Below, in pieces: positions 17,167 through 26,352 of a stretch of DNA of 64,000 bases. Positions within the stretch are counted from its first letter, which is position 1; each line of letters starts with the position of its first letter. The DNA is from Chryseobacterium sp. JV274 (GTDB lineage Bacteria > Bacteroidota > Bacteroidia > Flavobacteriales > Weeksellaceae), in assembly GCF_903969135.1 (NCBI RefSeq), contig NZ_LR824569.1:1922001-1986000 (forward strand). Reading direction: 5' to 3'. A program made the position numbers and the translations under genes. The notes beneath the pieces were generated by a model, which was not told the origin of the DNA, did not search any database, and was given only the letters and a program-made list of their open reading frames with translations.

Positions 17167-18345
17167 TTAAACTTCCTGTGTTTTTGCAGTATAACCAATA
17201 CCTATAATCATTGAGCTAAAGTACAAAAATTCCGGTATATTGAAAAGATTGCAGGAAGTCTGTACCAAAGTAAAGTATTGCAAAAATAACGCAAAAATCA
17301 GTTTATAGTATATATTTCCCTTTTGAATATTCCAAAATAAGGCAGCATTTTTTACAACGGGCCAAAATTTTAAGAAATAAATAATCAGCCCTAAAATACC
17401 TGTGCCCATTAAAAGCTCTAAAAAAATATTATGTGGGTGAACGCCGTCCTCAAACAATATCCTTCCTCCGAATAAACGATGTGAATTAAATATCTCGATA
17501 GCTTTGCTATACAATGGACCTCTGCTTGATGTATCTCCCTGTGCTATCCATTTATACATTCTGTTAAAACTTGTAATTTCTCCGTTGCCATATTGCTCAT
17601 GCAAAATAATCAATCCTATAAACAGCAGCAGCAAAATCAGAGCATATAAAATATATTTTTTATTCCCTTTTAAAATAATCATATACAAAGAACATACAGA
17701 AATAGCTACAATTGGACTTCTCGCCATAGACTGTATAACATTAAAAAGGCCTAAAAAAAGGCAAAAGAACAGAAAATAGGATTTATAATCCTCTCTGCAA
17801 AACAAAAGCAAAAATAATGATATGATAAACAATGAAGCTCCTATATGACCATACATTATGTAGTACGTACTAAAAATATGGTCTAATTTTATATAGCCAT
17901 ATATATAATTTATAACAAGAAGGCTACAGAGAATAGTAACATAGTATTTTACTATACTTTTAAAATCTATTTTACTATAGTTGATACATAATAATGCAAT
18001 GCTGGGTAAAAGTACCATACATAAGATTCTGAAAATATCTTCATTCCTTGATAATAGTACTTCCTGATTAAAGGAATAATTATTAAACGAATACATAAGC
18101 TTGATGATATAAAAAATCCAAAATACAACAAGGCTTATTATTGAAATATTTTTAAAGCTGATATTTTTTCTTTCTCTGTATATTATCAATAAAGAAAAAA
18201 TAATGATGAAGATTCGGTATGGTATAGAAAAATTCCTGGGGTTCATCTCCAAAGGTTTTGCAAAGGAGATGGCAATAGTATTTCCCACCATAACAGATAA
18301 CAGGAATAGTTTATAAATGAAATTATTATTAATAGTAATTTTCAA
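17167..18345 (-). CDS. O-antigen ligase/polymerase family membrane protein
   Basis: A polytopic membrane protein of 392 residues with about ten hydrophobic segments. A long periplasmic loop near residues 260-320 contains SSRGPLYSKAIEIF, FGGRILFEDGVHPHNIFLEL and the Gly-rich helix that follows. The HNxxLE pattern is typical of the Wzy_C / O-antigen ligase (WaaL) superfamily. It could polymerise the repeat unit or ligate the finished chain to lipid A; a second candidate (23895-25157) is present. The frame opens with TTG at 18345. No ATG is available before the middle of the first membrane helix, and a stop lies six codons upstream, so TTG is probably real. Confidence 0.82.
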   Translation of the reverse strand: MKITINNNFIYKLFLLSVMVGNTIAISFAKPLEMNPRNFSIPYRIFIIIFSLLIIYRERKNISFKNISIISLVVFWIFYIIKLMYSFNNYSFNQEVLLSRNEDIFRILCMVLLPSIALLCINYSKIDFKSIVKYYVTILCSLLVINYIYGYIKLDHIFSTYYIMYGHIGASLFIISLFLLLFCREDYKSYFLFFCLFLGLFNVIQSMARSPIVAISVCSLYMIILKGNKKYILYALILLLLFIGLIILHEQYGNGEITSFNRMYKWIAQGDTSSRGPLYSKAIEIFNSHRLFGGRILFEDGVHPHNIFLELLMGTGILGLIIYFLKFWPVVKNAALFWNIQKGNIYYKLIFALFLQYFTLVQTSCNLFNIPEFLYFSSMIIGIGYTAKTQEV

Positions 18346-18380
18346 AACAAAGCCTATTTTTTATTTCAACCAGTGCAAAG

Positions 18381-19613
18381 CTACTTCTTTTGCTTTACGG
18401 AATGAAATAAAATAGCATCCATATATTTTTTTCCCAATACCGGATATGTCCTGTTTTCAAGAATCCATTTTCTGCCTTTCCCTCCAATCGCTATTCTTTC
18501 TTCCGAGCTCATATTAGCATAATATAAAATTGCGTTTTTTATATCTTCTGTAGATGTACTGTTGATAAATTTACCACAATCCGCTTCATTAATCATAGAA
18601 GGATATCCGGTATAAGAAGCAATAATTGGTTTCGCCGCGAGCATATATTCTACTACTTTGTTCATAGACTGCCCGTAGTCCCACACTTTTGAATCTTTGG
18701 TGGATAAGTATAGAATATCACAAACCTGGAGAAAATATTTCACTTCGTTTTGCTGGATTCTTTGTAAAAACGTAACATTAGAACAATCTTTTAACTGTTC
18801 TTTGTAGGACTCTCTGAGATCACCGCTTCCCACTAATACAAAATGGATATCAGTGTTCTCTTTCATCATCTGTATTGTTTCAATAAAAGGTTCCAATGCA
18901 TTAGTAACTCCCATACTTCCCGCATAGCCAATAATGACTTTACCCGATGGTACTATTTCTAAAAAAGGATTTTTTTCTGTTAGGAAGTCTTCAGAATAAT
19001 TTTCAGGATCAAATCCTAATGGTGAACAATGAAAAGGTTTTTTATATCCGAGTAATTCTTCTACGTGTAAATCCAGCCTTGGCATTGTTCCTGCAACCAG
19101 ATCAGCGTTTTTATATCCAAACTTTTCTATAAATCCTATCAATAAAACAAGAGGATGCCATTTGGAAAAACCCGCTTCTTCTGTCATCGTTAAAGGCCAG
19201 ATATCACGAATTTCAAAAACTAAAAAACTACCAAACTTTTTTTTCAGATAATAACCATATATGATCGTAAAAATAGAAAGTGATGAAATGATAACCGTAT
19301 CAGGCTTTGTCATCCCGGCCAGTTTCATAGAGAATAGTTTTCTTTCAAAATCAAACCAGGACAATATCCTGTCCATTGATGCCGTTTTAGTATATTTTTT
19401 TGTTTTAATCCATCTTATAGCTACCCCATCTTCCTCTTCATCATTATAGATCTTGTCAGTTTCAGGACAATTGGTAAAATGATTAGAATCTGAAGTTATC
19501 ATGAGGGTATTATTTCCCTGTCTTTTAAATTCTCTTGCCAAATAAAACAAACGTGATGGAACTTTTGCGTATTGTGGAGGTGAGGCATATTTGGAAATCA
19601 GCCAGATATTCAT
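18381..19613 (-). CDS. Glycosyltransferase family 4 protein (WbuB-like)
   Basis: A 410-residue GT-B fold enzyme. The N terminus (MNIWLISKYASPP, SRLFYLAREFKRQGN) is that of the WbuB/WcaI-like GT4 group, which adds amino sugars such as FucNAc in O-antigen units. The donor-binding C-terminal domain has IIGYAGSMGVTNALEPFIE, FVLVGSGDLRESYKEQL, and the EYMLAAKPIIASYTG motif, in which the usual E(x7)E acidic donor site is only loosely kept. It acts at the cytoplasmic face of the inner membrane. Sugar and linkage cannot be read from sequence. Confidence 0.88.
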   Translation of the reverse strand: MNIWLISKYASPPQYAKVPSRLFYLAREFKRQGNNTLMITSDSNHFTNCPETDKIYNDEEEDGVAIRWIKTKKYTKTASMDRILSWFDFERKLFSMKLAGMTKPDTVIISSLSIFTIIYGYYLKKKFGSFLVFEIRDIWPLTMTEEAGFSKWHPLVLLIGFIEKFGYKNADLVAGTMPRLDLHVEELLGYKKPFHCSPLGFDPENYSEDFLTEKNPFLEIVPSGKVIIGYAGSMGVTNALEPFIETIQMMKENTDIHFVLVGSGDLRESYKEQLKDCSNVTFLQRIQQNEVKYFLQVCDILYLSTKDSKVWDYGQSMNKVVEYMLAAKPIIASYTGYPSMINEADCGKFINSTSTEDIKNAILYYANMSSEERIAIGGKGRKWILENRTYPVLGKKYMDAILFHSVKQKK

Positions 19614-19631
19614 CAGTATGTATGTATATGT

Positions 19632-20876
19632 TTATTTTAAGTTTACAATTTCTTGAAAATACCCTTTATTATCATTGATATAAGGATTTTGACTGGAATA
19701 ATAAGAGTATTTAAGTGAAATCCTATCATACATCATATTTACTTCATTTGTATTCAGCATCTTCCACCATCCATAGAAAATATGGGTATAATCCTCAGAG
19801 GGTGATAATCCTTTTTCTCCTTTTTTAAGATTACTTCTAAAGTTGCTATTATTTCCATCCACAAAATTATTGAAGGCATAAATTCCATCTTTAGGATTAT
19901 ACATTGCAATATTATTCAGTAATTGTTTTGAAAGCAATGTATTAAGTTTATCTAAATATTGAAATTTTGTAGTATCAGATTGAAATGCTAATTTCAGTAG
20001 GTACAGATAAGCAGGCATTCTTGAAAAATGAGACGCATCCCAATTGACACTTTGATTCTTTTTTAAGACTACATCCTGATAATTGGGATGATCTTTCCAA
20101 ACATTTGGCTGCAAATACCATACATTATCCTGGAAGACTACTTTTTTCTGCATTACCTGATAAAAAGAGTTTCTAATGTTTATCAAATCCCTAGTAGCAG
20201 TAATTGAGGCATCTTTTTCTATAAGTGAAAGACTAACTCCTGTTGCCATAATATAAAGCTCAAGATCAGTAAATGCACTATAATAGCTCATATCACCGTT
20301 ATATTCGCCAGTAAGCAAATACTGTACTCTTTGTTTTACGCCGTAGAATTTCCTGGATTCTGCTTCCCAAATATTTGCATAGGCATTGTTCCAATAGTTT
20401 AATATCTCTTTTTTGATGAAATTAAACATTTTTGTTTTTTCTGCATCACCACGTATTCCACTTCTTCTAAGATATTCGGAAACTGTAAAATAGAACGTTC
20501 TTTTACTTAAATCATCTATATCTGCTCTATTCTTTATGGTAAGCAATCGTTCATAGGTAAAAAGCACCTGCAGTCTTTTTATAATTTCCTGATTTTTCGT
20601 ATCATAGCCATATTGTATGGGAATATATAAAAAAGCAGCACAATCATAAGCAGCATTGGGCCAATTTGCCATTTTTGTTTCGGAAGCAAAAATATCATTG
20701 TAATGGTTGATGAGATTAACGATTTCTGTCGTTTTCAGATTTTGCTGTCTGAATACAGGCTCAACCGACATTAAAGACGTTTTGCTTACAGATGCCTGTA
20801 CCACCGGGCCAATGCTGATGGTACAAAACAAATAAATAAAAATAAACCTCAGTTTATAAATTAATAAATTTTTCAT
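19632..20876 (-). CDS. Exported protein of unknown function inside the polysaccharide locus
   Basis: This 414-residue protein has an N-terminal hydrophobic signal or anchor (FIFIYLFCTISIGPVVQAS, about residues 12-30) followed by a helix-rich soluble domain with no family I recognise. Tryptophan- and tyrosine-rich stretches (LNYWNNAYANIWEAESRKFY, GEYNGDMSYYSAF) and repeating helical pairs resemble alpha/alpha-toroid proteins such as polysaccharide lyases or glucuronyl hydrolases. Its place among chain-building genes suggests a periplasmic chain-trimming or modifying role, which is inference only. The genes on both sides run in the same direction with gaps of 18 and 31 bases. Confidence 0.75.
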   Translation of the reverse strand: MKNLLIYKLRFIFIYLFCTISIGPVVQASVSKTSLMSVEPVFRQQNLKTTEIVNLINHYNDIFASETKMANWPNAAYDCAAFLYIPIQYGYDTKNQEIIKRLQVLFTYERLLTIKNRADIDDLSKRTFYFTVSEYLRRSGIRGDAEKTKMFNFIKKEILNYWNNAYANIWEAESRKFYGVKQRVQYLLTGEYNGDMSYYSAFTDLELYIMATGVSLSLIEKDASITATRDLINIRNSFYQVMQKKVVFQDNVWYLQPNVWKDHPNYQDVVLKKNQSVNWDASHFSRMPAYLYLLKLAFQSDTTKFQYLDKLNTLLSKQLLNNIAMYNPKDGIYAFNNFVDGNNSNFRSNLKKGEKGLSPSEDYTHIFYGWWKMLNTNEVNMMYDRISLKYSYYSSQNPYINDNKGYFQEIVNLK

Positions 20877-20907
20877 CTATAAATAAGCAGTTAATAATTA
20901 GTATCTA

Positions 20908-22737
20908 TTATTGCTTATACAATTTTGGAATATTGTTAACAATTTTTATCACACCTTCAAAATCCAGTCCTAAAGTATCAAGATACCATCTGATATTCTG
21001 ATAACGTGGAGTATTCTCTATCTCGACAAGTTCTAAAGCTCTTTCTCTTGTCATTTGTCCTTCTCTAATCTGATTACTTCTAAATGTATCATGTTCTGTA
21101 AAACCTGCTACCGTATAATATACATAATTATAAAAAGCTGCCGTACCATCACCAATTCTCCATGTAGTAGTAGTGTCTATTGCTTTTTCCCAATCATAAT
21201 GATTTAAAAGAGTATCATCTACCTGTTCTTCATCCCATCTCCAGTAATCAAAAATATGGTAATAATCCTGCTTATCAGTAAAACTACGGTAGTATTCTCC
21301 TGAAAGAGTATCCCAAAGTGAACTATTGAAATATCCCGGACTCTGCATCATTGCTCTGAATCTTTTAGAATGGTATCTCAACTGTTTCATAGCTCCATGA
21401 CTGTATACTCTTTTCTCTTCAAAATCAGGTTCAATATCTAAGAATCCTGTTTTAAAGTGAGTTACTTCCAATGGATTTACTCCCCAAAGATTAAGGTTGA
21501 TCCCTGTTTGTTTCTTAATATCTTCTACATATCTGAAGAAATGTTTATCTCCTGCAGTAAGCATTGCCATCATCCCTAAATGCGGAGATTTAAGCCATGC
21601 TTCAAGGTTCATTTTTATATTCTTTCTTTTGAGTGAAATATCTGCTGCTACAATAATATTTTCTACCCCAAGATCTGCACACATACGGCTGATATTTCTT
21701 CGGCCAAGATCTGTTACCATTCCCCAATCATAAGTATAAGTAACGGGTTTCATTTCCAGCTCTTTTACGATAAGGTGTAATCCGTAGCAGCTATCTCTAC
21801 CTCCTGAGAAAGGAACGATACAGTCTAATTCTTTTCCTTTTCTTCTGTACGGCTCAACCAATTTAAATAATTCTTCTTTGGGTTTAGGATTATTTCTTGG
21901 TTTATAATTTTTACAGTAATTACATACTCCTGTTTCATCAAATTTTATAAAAGGCATCGTTTCCGGCAGTATACATTTTGTACATCTCTTGATGTTTATC
22001 TTTTTGTATTCCAGTAAGCCTTCCTCAATTGTATTAAATTTAAATTCAGGGATCAAATTTTCTACTCTGCTTTTCTCATCTACAATATTCAGTTTTTCTT
22101 CTGAAACAGGGATATCAAGAATCATAGCTTCATCTTTTATCTGACTGATATTCTCGCATCCAATAATTTTAAGCCCATAATTTTCTGAAGCAAAATAAGT
22201 TTTATCCTCATTGTAACCCACGTATAAACTTCCATTATTGGAGAAAAGAAGCAATTTCCCTTTTTCTGGTAATACCAGAGCACATGCAATAACTCCTCTA
22301 CATAGGGAAAGTATTTCTTTGGGGAGATCTTCAATTTTGTTTTCCTTATTGCTAAGAAATTCTTCTGCAATGGCTACAATAGCTTCGGAATCAATTTTCA
22401 GTTGTCTGCTTACTGATAATTTATCCCAAACTTCGTCTTCGTTTACAATGATACCGTTATGTATAGCACATATATTTCCTCTCACCACTGGCTGATTATC
22501 TCCCAGACCATTGGTAATTAACCTACTGTGCCCCAATACAATATTATTATTATACGGCTTTACTTTATTCAGTAACTTTTCAATACTATAATCTGCTCTG
22601 TTTACCTTATAGTGATTATTTTGATAATAGATCAAACCGCTGGAGTCTACTCCTCTTTGTTCAGAGTGTTTTACCAGGGTTTGAAACTTCTGTTTGTTTA
22701 TATGAGTCTTTGATACGACTCCAAAAATTCCACACAT
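20908..22737 (-). CDS. Fusion of class II glutamine amidotransferase and WbpG/PseA-type N-acetyl sugar amidotransferase
   Basis: A 609-residue two-domain protein. Residues 2-200 are an Ntn-type glutaminase (Cys2 after the initiator Met in MCGIFGVV; QRGVDSSG at 27-34; GHSRLITN at 69-76; NQPV at 81-84; HNGIIVN at 93-99). Residues 251-609 are the WbpG/PseA family: paired CxxC motifs (Cys252/255 and 272/275), probably binding zinc, and the ATP-pyrophosphatase loop SGGRDS at 311-316. WbpG and PseA convert an N-acetyl group on a sugar to acetamidino, and Pseudomonas WbpG needs separate HisH/HisF-like partners for ammonia. Here the ammonia source appears fused. The likely substrate is the WbpABDE-type sugar from this locus. 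Confidence 0.88.
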   Translation of the reverse strand: MCGIFGVVSKTHINKQKFQTLVKHSEQRGVDSSGLIYYQNNHYKVNRADYSIEKLLNKVKPYNNNIVLGHSRLITNGLGDNQPVVRGNICAIHNGIIVNEDEVWDKLSVSRQLKIDSEAIVAIAEEFLSNKENKIEDLPKEILSLCRGVIACALVLPEKGKLLLFSNNGSLYVGYNEDKTYFASENYGLKIIGCENISQIKDEAMILDIPVSEEKLNIVDEKSRVENLIPEFKFNTIEEGLLEYKKINIKRCTKCILPETMPFIKFDETGVCNYCKNYKPRNNPKPKEELFKLVEPYRRKGKELDCIVPFSGGRDSCYGLHLIVKELEMKPVTYTYDWGMVTDLGRRNISRMCADLGVENIIVAADISLKRKNIKMNLEAWLKSPHLGMMAMLTAGDKHFFRYVEDIKKQTGINLNLWGVNPLEVTHFKTGFLDIEPDFEEKRVYSHGAMKQLRYHSKRFRAMMQSPGYFNSSLWDTLSGEYYRSFTDKQDYYHIFDYWRWDEEQVDDTLLNHYDWEKAIDTTTTWRIGDGTAAFYNYVYYTVAGFTEHDTFRSNQIREGQMTRERALELVEIENTPRYQNIRWYLDTLGLDFEGVIKIVNNIPKLYKQ

Positions 22738-22750
22738 TTGTCTTTATTTT

Positions 22751-23902
22751 TTATTCTTTATTTTTTAAAATATTATTATACATTTTTAATAATTCACTTT
22801 CCTGAAAGTTCCAGCTAAGTGGGTAAAGGTCTTTTTTCGCCCTACTATTCAAATCTAAATGCTCAACGTCTTTTACGATTTCAAATAAATTTTCAGCATT
22901 CAAGCTACTACATTTTCCTAAATTATATTCACCAACAATTTTTTTGATATCAGGAAAATCTGATGCTAAAATATATAATTCTGAGAAAGCATATTCAAAT
23001 AATTTATTCGGTAAGCAATAATAATCACTTAAAGAAACAGCTTCCACTAAACAAAGCCCTACATCCGCAGACATAGACACATCTACTACCTGATGATGTG
23101 GAACCGCCGGATGGTAATGAATATTAGCATTATTGAGTGCTATTTTTTTAATTTCATCTACATATTCACCATAACCAATAAAAACAATATGGGAATCTAC
23201 TTCTTTTCTTTGGAAAACATCCAAATACAAATTTATACCTCTTCCCACTTCACTTATTATTCCCAGGTATAAAAATATTTTTTTCCCTTCAGGGATATTA
23301 AATTTTTCTCTGAGATAATTATTTTTAATGTTTTCTTTTTGAGAAGAGTCAAGCAAAGGGGAATTCAATATCAACACACTTTTCTTTTTCCCAAGATGCT
23401 CATCATACCAATTAATAATTGATGGGCTCACACTAATCAGGATATCAATATCTTTCCACAACATCTTTTCAATGAAAAGCGTATACTTTGAAAGTATTTT
23501 TGACTGCCCTGCTTTATCTGATTCAAGTTCATGGGCATCATAAATCAGTTTTGATCCACAAAATAATTTGATCATTTTTGCAATAGGCAAATATAAGGTA
23601 TCATGACAATGAATGATATCCGGCTTATATTTGATCCCTGGAAAAACCATTCTAATAAATGCCTCTATAAGATTAAGAAAATATCTGACAGGTCTTGGTA
23701 AAAATTTCAGGTTTTTTGTAGCGATATTGAATACCTTAATAAAAGGCATATGCTCTGTTTCATATTTATGCCCCTCAGAATCATCAATTCCATAGGCTAT
23801 CAGGGTTGTATTTTCAATCTTCCGGACTGCCTTCAGCTCTTTTAATATCCTACTGTCATATCGTATATCTGTGGGTGAAAGATGAAGTATTTTTTTATTC
23901 AT
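22751..23902 (-). CDS. Glycosyltransferase family 4 protein
   Basis: A 383-residue GT-B enzyme. N-terminal part: ILHLSPTDIRYDSRILKELKAV and PDIIHCHDTLYLPIAKMI, with the HCHD motif of GT4 enzymes. C-terminal donor domain: FLYLGIISEVGRGINLYLDV, IVFIGYGEYVDEIKKIA and NKLFEYAFSELYILASDFPD, where Glu in KLFEYA is the usual donor contact. It is the second of two regular glycosyltransferases in the locus. It overlaps the next gene upstream (23895-25157) by 8 bases, so both are translated from one message. Confidence 0.87.
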   Translation of the reverse strand: MNKKILHLSPTDIRYDSRILKELKAVRKIENTTLIAYGIDDSEGHKYETEHMPFIKVFNIATKNLKFLPRPVRYFLNLIEAFIRMVFPGIKYKPDIIHCHDTLYLPIAKMIKLFCGSKLIYDAHELESDKAGQSKILSKYTLFIEKMLWKDIDILISVSPSIINWYDEHLGKKKSVLILNSPLLDSSQKENIKNNYLREKFNIPEGKKIFLYLGIISEVGRGINLYLDVFQRKEVDSHIVFIGYGEYVDEIKKIALNNANIHYHPAVPHHQVVDVSMSADVGLCLVEAVSLSDYYCLPNKLFEYAFSELYILASDFPDIKKIVGEYNLGKCSSLNAENLFEIVKDVEHLDLNSRAKKDLYPLSWNFQESELLKMYNNILKNKE

Positions 23903-25157
23903 TATTTTTAGTATATCTAGGCATTAAATAAAGTAAAAAGCAAACAGCTAAAAACCCACCTGAAATAAGTGCTGTAAAAAAAGCACCATTGATAAATAAA
24001 GCTCCAAAAGAAAAGCTGGAAATTAAATATATCCTTGCGTCTAATTTAAAGCTTGACATATCAAAAACTTTAAAGAAATAAGCTCTCACAAGAGGAAATA
24101 CCAGTAGAGAAGCCCATCCAAACTGTGCATAATCACTTCCAATCAGACCTGTATTGGAAGACATATCCGGATCATTAAAATAAGTTGCTGCTATTATATA
24201 AGGTGAATTATTTTTATGATTTACATTGGTCTCAAACCAATGTCCGAAATGCTCTCTGAGATAAAGTAATTCATGAGTGGAAAAGTAATCATAATGAAAA
24301 TAGGCTAACAGAGTAGGTGTAAAATAGGTTCTTGAATAAAGACCGGCAATACTGATCTGAACACTCTCACTTCCAAATTCTACAAAAAATATCAAAATAA
24401 GATTGAAGCCAATAAATGCATGCAGAAGATACTTATTATATTCTTTCTTATAAAATAAATAAATAAGTATCGTCAATATCAATAATACAAAATCTGTCTT
24501 ATGTGCACCAAAAGAATACATCATTAAGCCAAAGAAGAAAAATAGGCAGCTTAGAAAAACATTTTTCTGTATCAGATAATACATAAAAGAAATTGTAATA
24601 AACATACTTGCTATCGGCCGCAGATAATTAATAAATGAAGGCATATTTAATTCGCTGACTTTTGCTCGTATTTCATACACTTCTTCAAAATCAAATTTAA
24701 TGCTAAAACCATTATATATAACGGAAAAAGCAATCATCATCAGCACTACCGTATATAGCAAAATATTAAACAAAGTCATTGACTGGGAGTTGTCAAAAAT
24801 TTTATAATATTTCACTTTTCCATATCTTATATAAAACAAAAAGAGCAGTGCACAATATATCACACTATATAAAAAGAACTCAAAATTATTGGTATATACG
24901 CAAAAAGTTAAATTTGGTAAAAAGTATAATAGATATATTACCATAAGAATTAAACTTGCAGGAGTATCTTTCTCTAAAATCTTTTTAAAAAAATAAGTAT
25001 AAAATATTATAGCAACGTAAGAAAGGTTATTAATTGTATGACTAAATTCTCTTACATAACCAAGATATCCATAATGTACAGATATTGAGTTAACATAGAG
25101 ATAATCTAAAGATAATTTATATATAATAAAAAATATTAGTAATGTAAAATACTTCAT
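23895..25157 (-). CDS. wzy: Polytopic membrane protein, candidate repeat-unit polymerase (Wzy)
   Basis: A 420-residue inner-membrane protein with about eleven hydrophobic segments and a large hydrophilic loop around residues 285-340 (YFSTHELLYLREHFGHWFET, SPYIIAATYFNDPDMSSNTG, LIGSDYAQFGWASLLVFPL). This layout, and a position between a flippase and glycosyltransferases, is typical of Wzy polymerases, which have little sequence conservation. Base composition is very AT-rich compared with housekeeping genes in the window. The alternative is that it ligates and the 17167-18345 protein polymerises. Confidence 0.72.
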   Translation of the reverse strand: MKYFTLLIFFIIYKLSLDYLYVNSISVHYGYLGYVREFSHTINNLSYVAIIFYTYFFKKILEKDTPASLILMVIYLLYFLPNLTFCVYTNNFEFFLYSVIYCALLFLFYIRYGKVKYYKIFDNSQSMTLFNILLYTVVLMMIAFSVIYNGFSIKFDFEEVYEIRAKVSELNMPSFINYLRPIASMFITISFMYYLIQKNVFLSCLFFFFGLMMYSFGAHKTDFVLLILTILIYLFYKKEYNKYLLHAFIGFNLILIFFVEFGSESVQISIAGLYSRTYFTPTLLAYFHYDYFSTHELLYLREHFGHWFETNVNHKNNSPYIIAATYFNDPDMSSNTGLIGSDYAQFGWASLLVFPLVRAYFFKVFDMSSFKLDARIYLISSFSFGALFINGAFFTALISGGFLAVCFLLYLMPRYTKNNE

Positions 25158-25170
25158 AGCAACAAAAAAA

Positions 25171-26352
25171 TCAAGACTTATTAAATAGTAAAGAAAGTAA
25201 TAAATATCTAAATAGAATTACTCCCACATAAATCCATATAAATAAATCTATTGTAGAACTCTTTCCTAAAAAAAATGAAACAAGCAAAACTAAAGTAGTA
25301 ATTACCTCCCAAACGAGAAAAATTTTATTTTTCCGTTTAACCAATACACCGCTTGAGTAATGAGAAAAAGATGCGGAAATAATAGTGGTAAAAATTATTA
25401 TTTTACTCATATCAAACGCTTTTCTCCATTTATTAATATCAAAAAATAAAGAGAAAAAATATTCACCAAAAATTAAATATACTATAGCAAATAATAAGGA
25501 AACTAAAAATAATAATCCAACATAAGTATTCATTTTCTTATTAAGCTTAGCTTTATTAGTTTCTGACAAGTCTTTGTATATTAATCCATTTAAACTTTCA
25601 GATATTAAACTTAATGGTTTATTCACAATTTTAGAAGCCATGAAATAATTTCCCAAAATAGCTTCTCCAAAATAATGCTTTATAAAGAAACTAGGTAACT
25701 CTGCATTAAAAGTATTGATAAAATAAGCTGGCATTTGATGTAATGGAAACGACTTATATTTTATTATAATGTTATAAAACTCTCTGTATACAAAATTTCT
25801 TCTTTGTATTTTGAGATAAAACAATATAAATATAGTAGCCAAAAAGTTAGGTATCACATAAGATAATATCAAAACCCAATATGATAGTTTTATATAATAA
25901 CCAGAAAGTATGATGATAACTGCAAATATGGAGTTTAATATCATTGATTTACTTACAATATTCAACAAGCCTTTTTTAATAAGAATATCTTTTGATGCAC
26001 TATATAAAGATTGACTAAATGCGACCAATGGTACAATTAAAAAATAGGAATCTATATCAAAAAATAAAGTTGAAATAAGTATAATGAAAAAAGAAATTAA
26101 TGAGATGGTAATACTTAAGAAAATCGAAACAGCATACAGCATACTGTACTCCTCACTCTTTCCTGGTAACATAATGGCTTTGTTGTAGGACAAAGTATAA
26201 AAATATGCCAATGGGGCGGAAATAGATAAAGTAAACGACAGCACTCCAATTTCATAATCAGAATAAATTCTTCCGGTAAGTGGGACTGCAATCAGTAATA
26301 TTAATTGAGATAATATATTGCTTCCTAAAAAAGATATTATTTTTCTTTTCAT
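25171..26352 (-). CDS. wzx: Oligosaccharide flippase (Wzx/MATE-like)
   Basis: A 393-residue membrane protein with about twelve helices, beginning KRKIISFLGSNILSQLILLIAVPLTGRIYSD in the manner of polysaccharide transporters of the MOP superfamily. The motif YSDYEIGVLSFTLSIS and the Tyr-Asn-Lys-Ala stretch (LSYNKAIMLPGKSEE) are typical of Bacteroidota Wzx proteins. It would flip the undecaprenyl-linked repeat across the inner membrane for polymerisation. The ATG overlaps the stop of the PHP gene by 4 bases. It is among the most AT-rich genes of the window, a common sign of transferred antigen genes. Confidence 0.88.
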   Translation of the reverse strand: MKRKIISFLGSNILSQLILLIAVPLTGRIYSDYEIGVLSFTLSISAPLAYFYTLSYNKAIMLPGKSEEYSMLYAVSIFLSITISLISFFIILISTLFFDIDSYFLIVPLVAFSQSLYSASKDILIKKGLLNIVSKSMILNSIFAVIIILSGYYIKLSYWVLILSYVIPNFLATIFILFYLKIQRRNFVYREFYNIIIKYKSFPLHQMPAYFINTFNAELPSFFIKHYFGEAILGNYFMASKIVNKPLSLISESLNGLIYKDLSETNKAKLNKKMNTYVGLLFLVSLLFAIVYLIFGEYFFSLFFDINKWRKAFDMSKIIIFTTIISASFSHYSSGVLVKRKNKIFLVWEVITTLVLLVSFFLGKSSTIDLFIWIYVGVILFRYLLLSLLFNKS

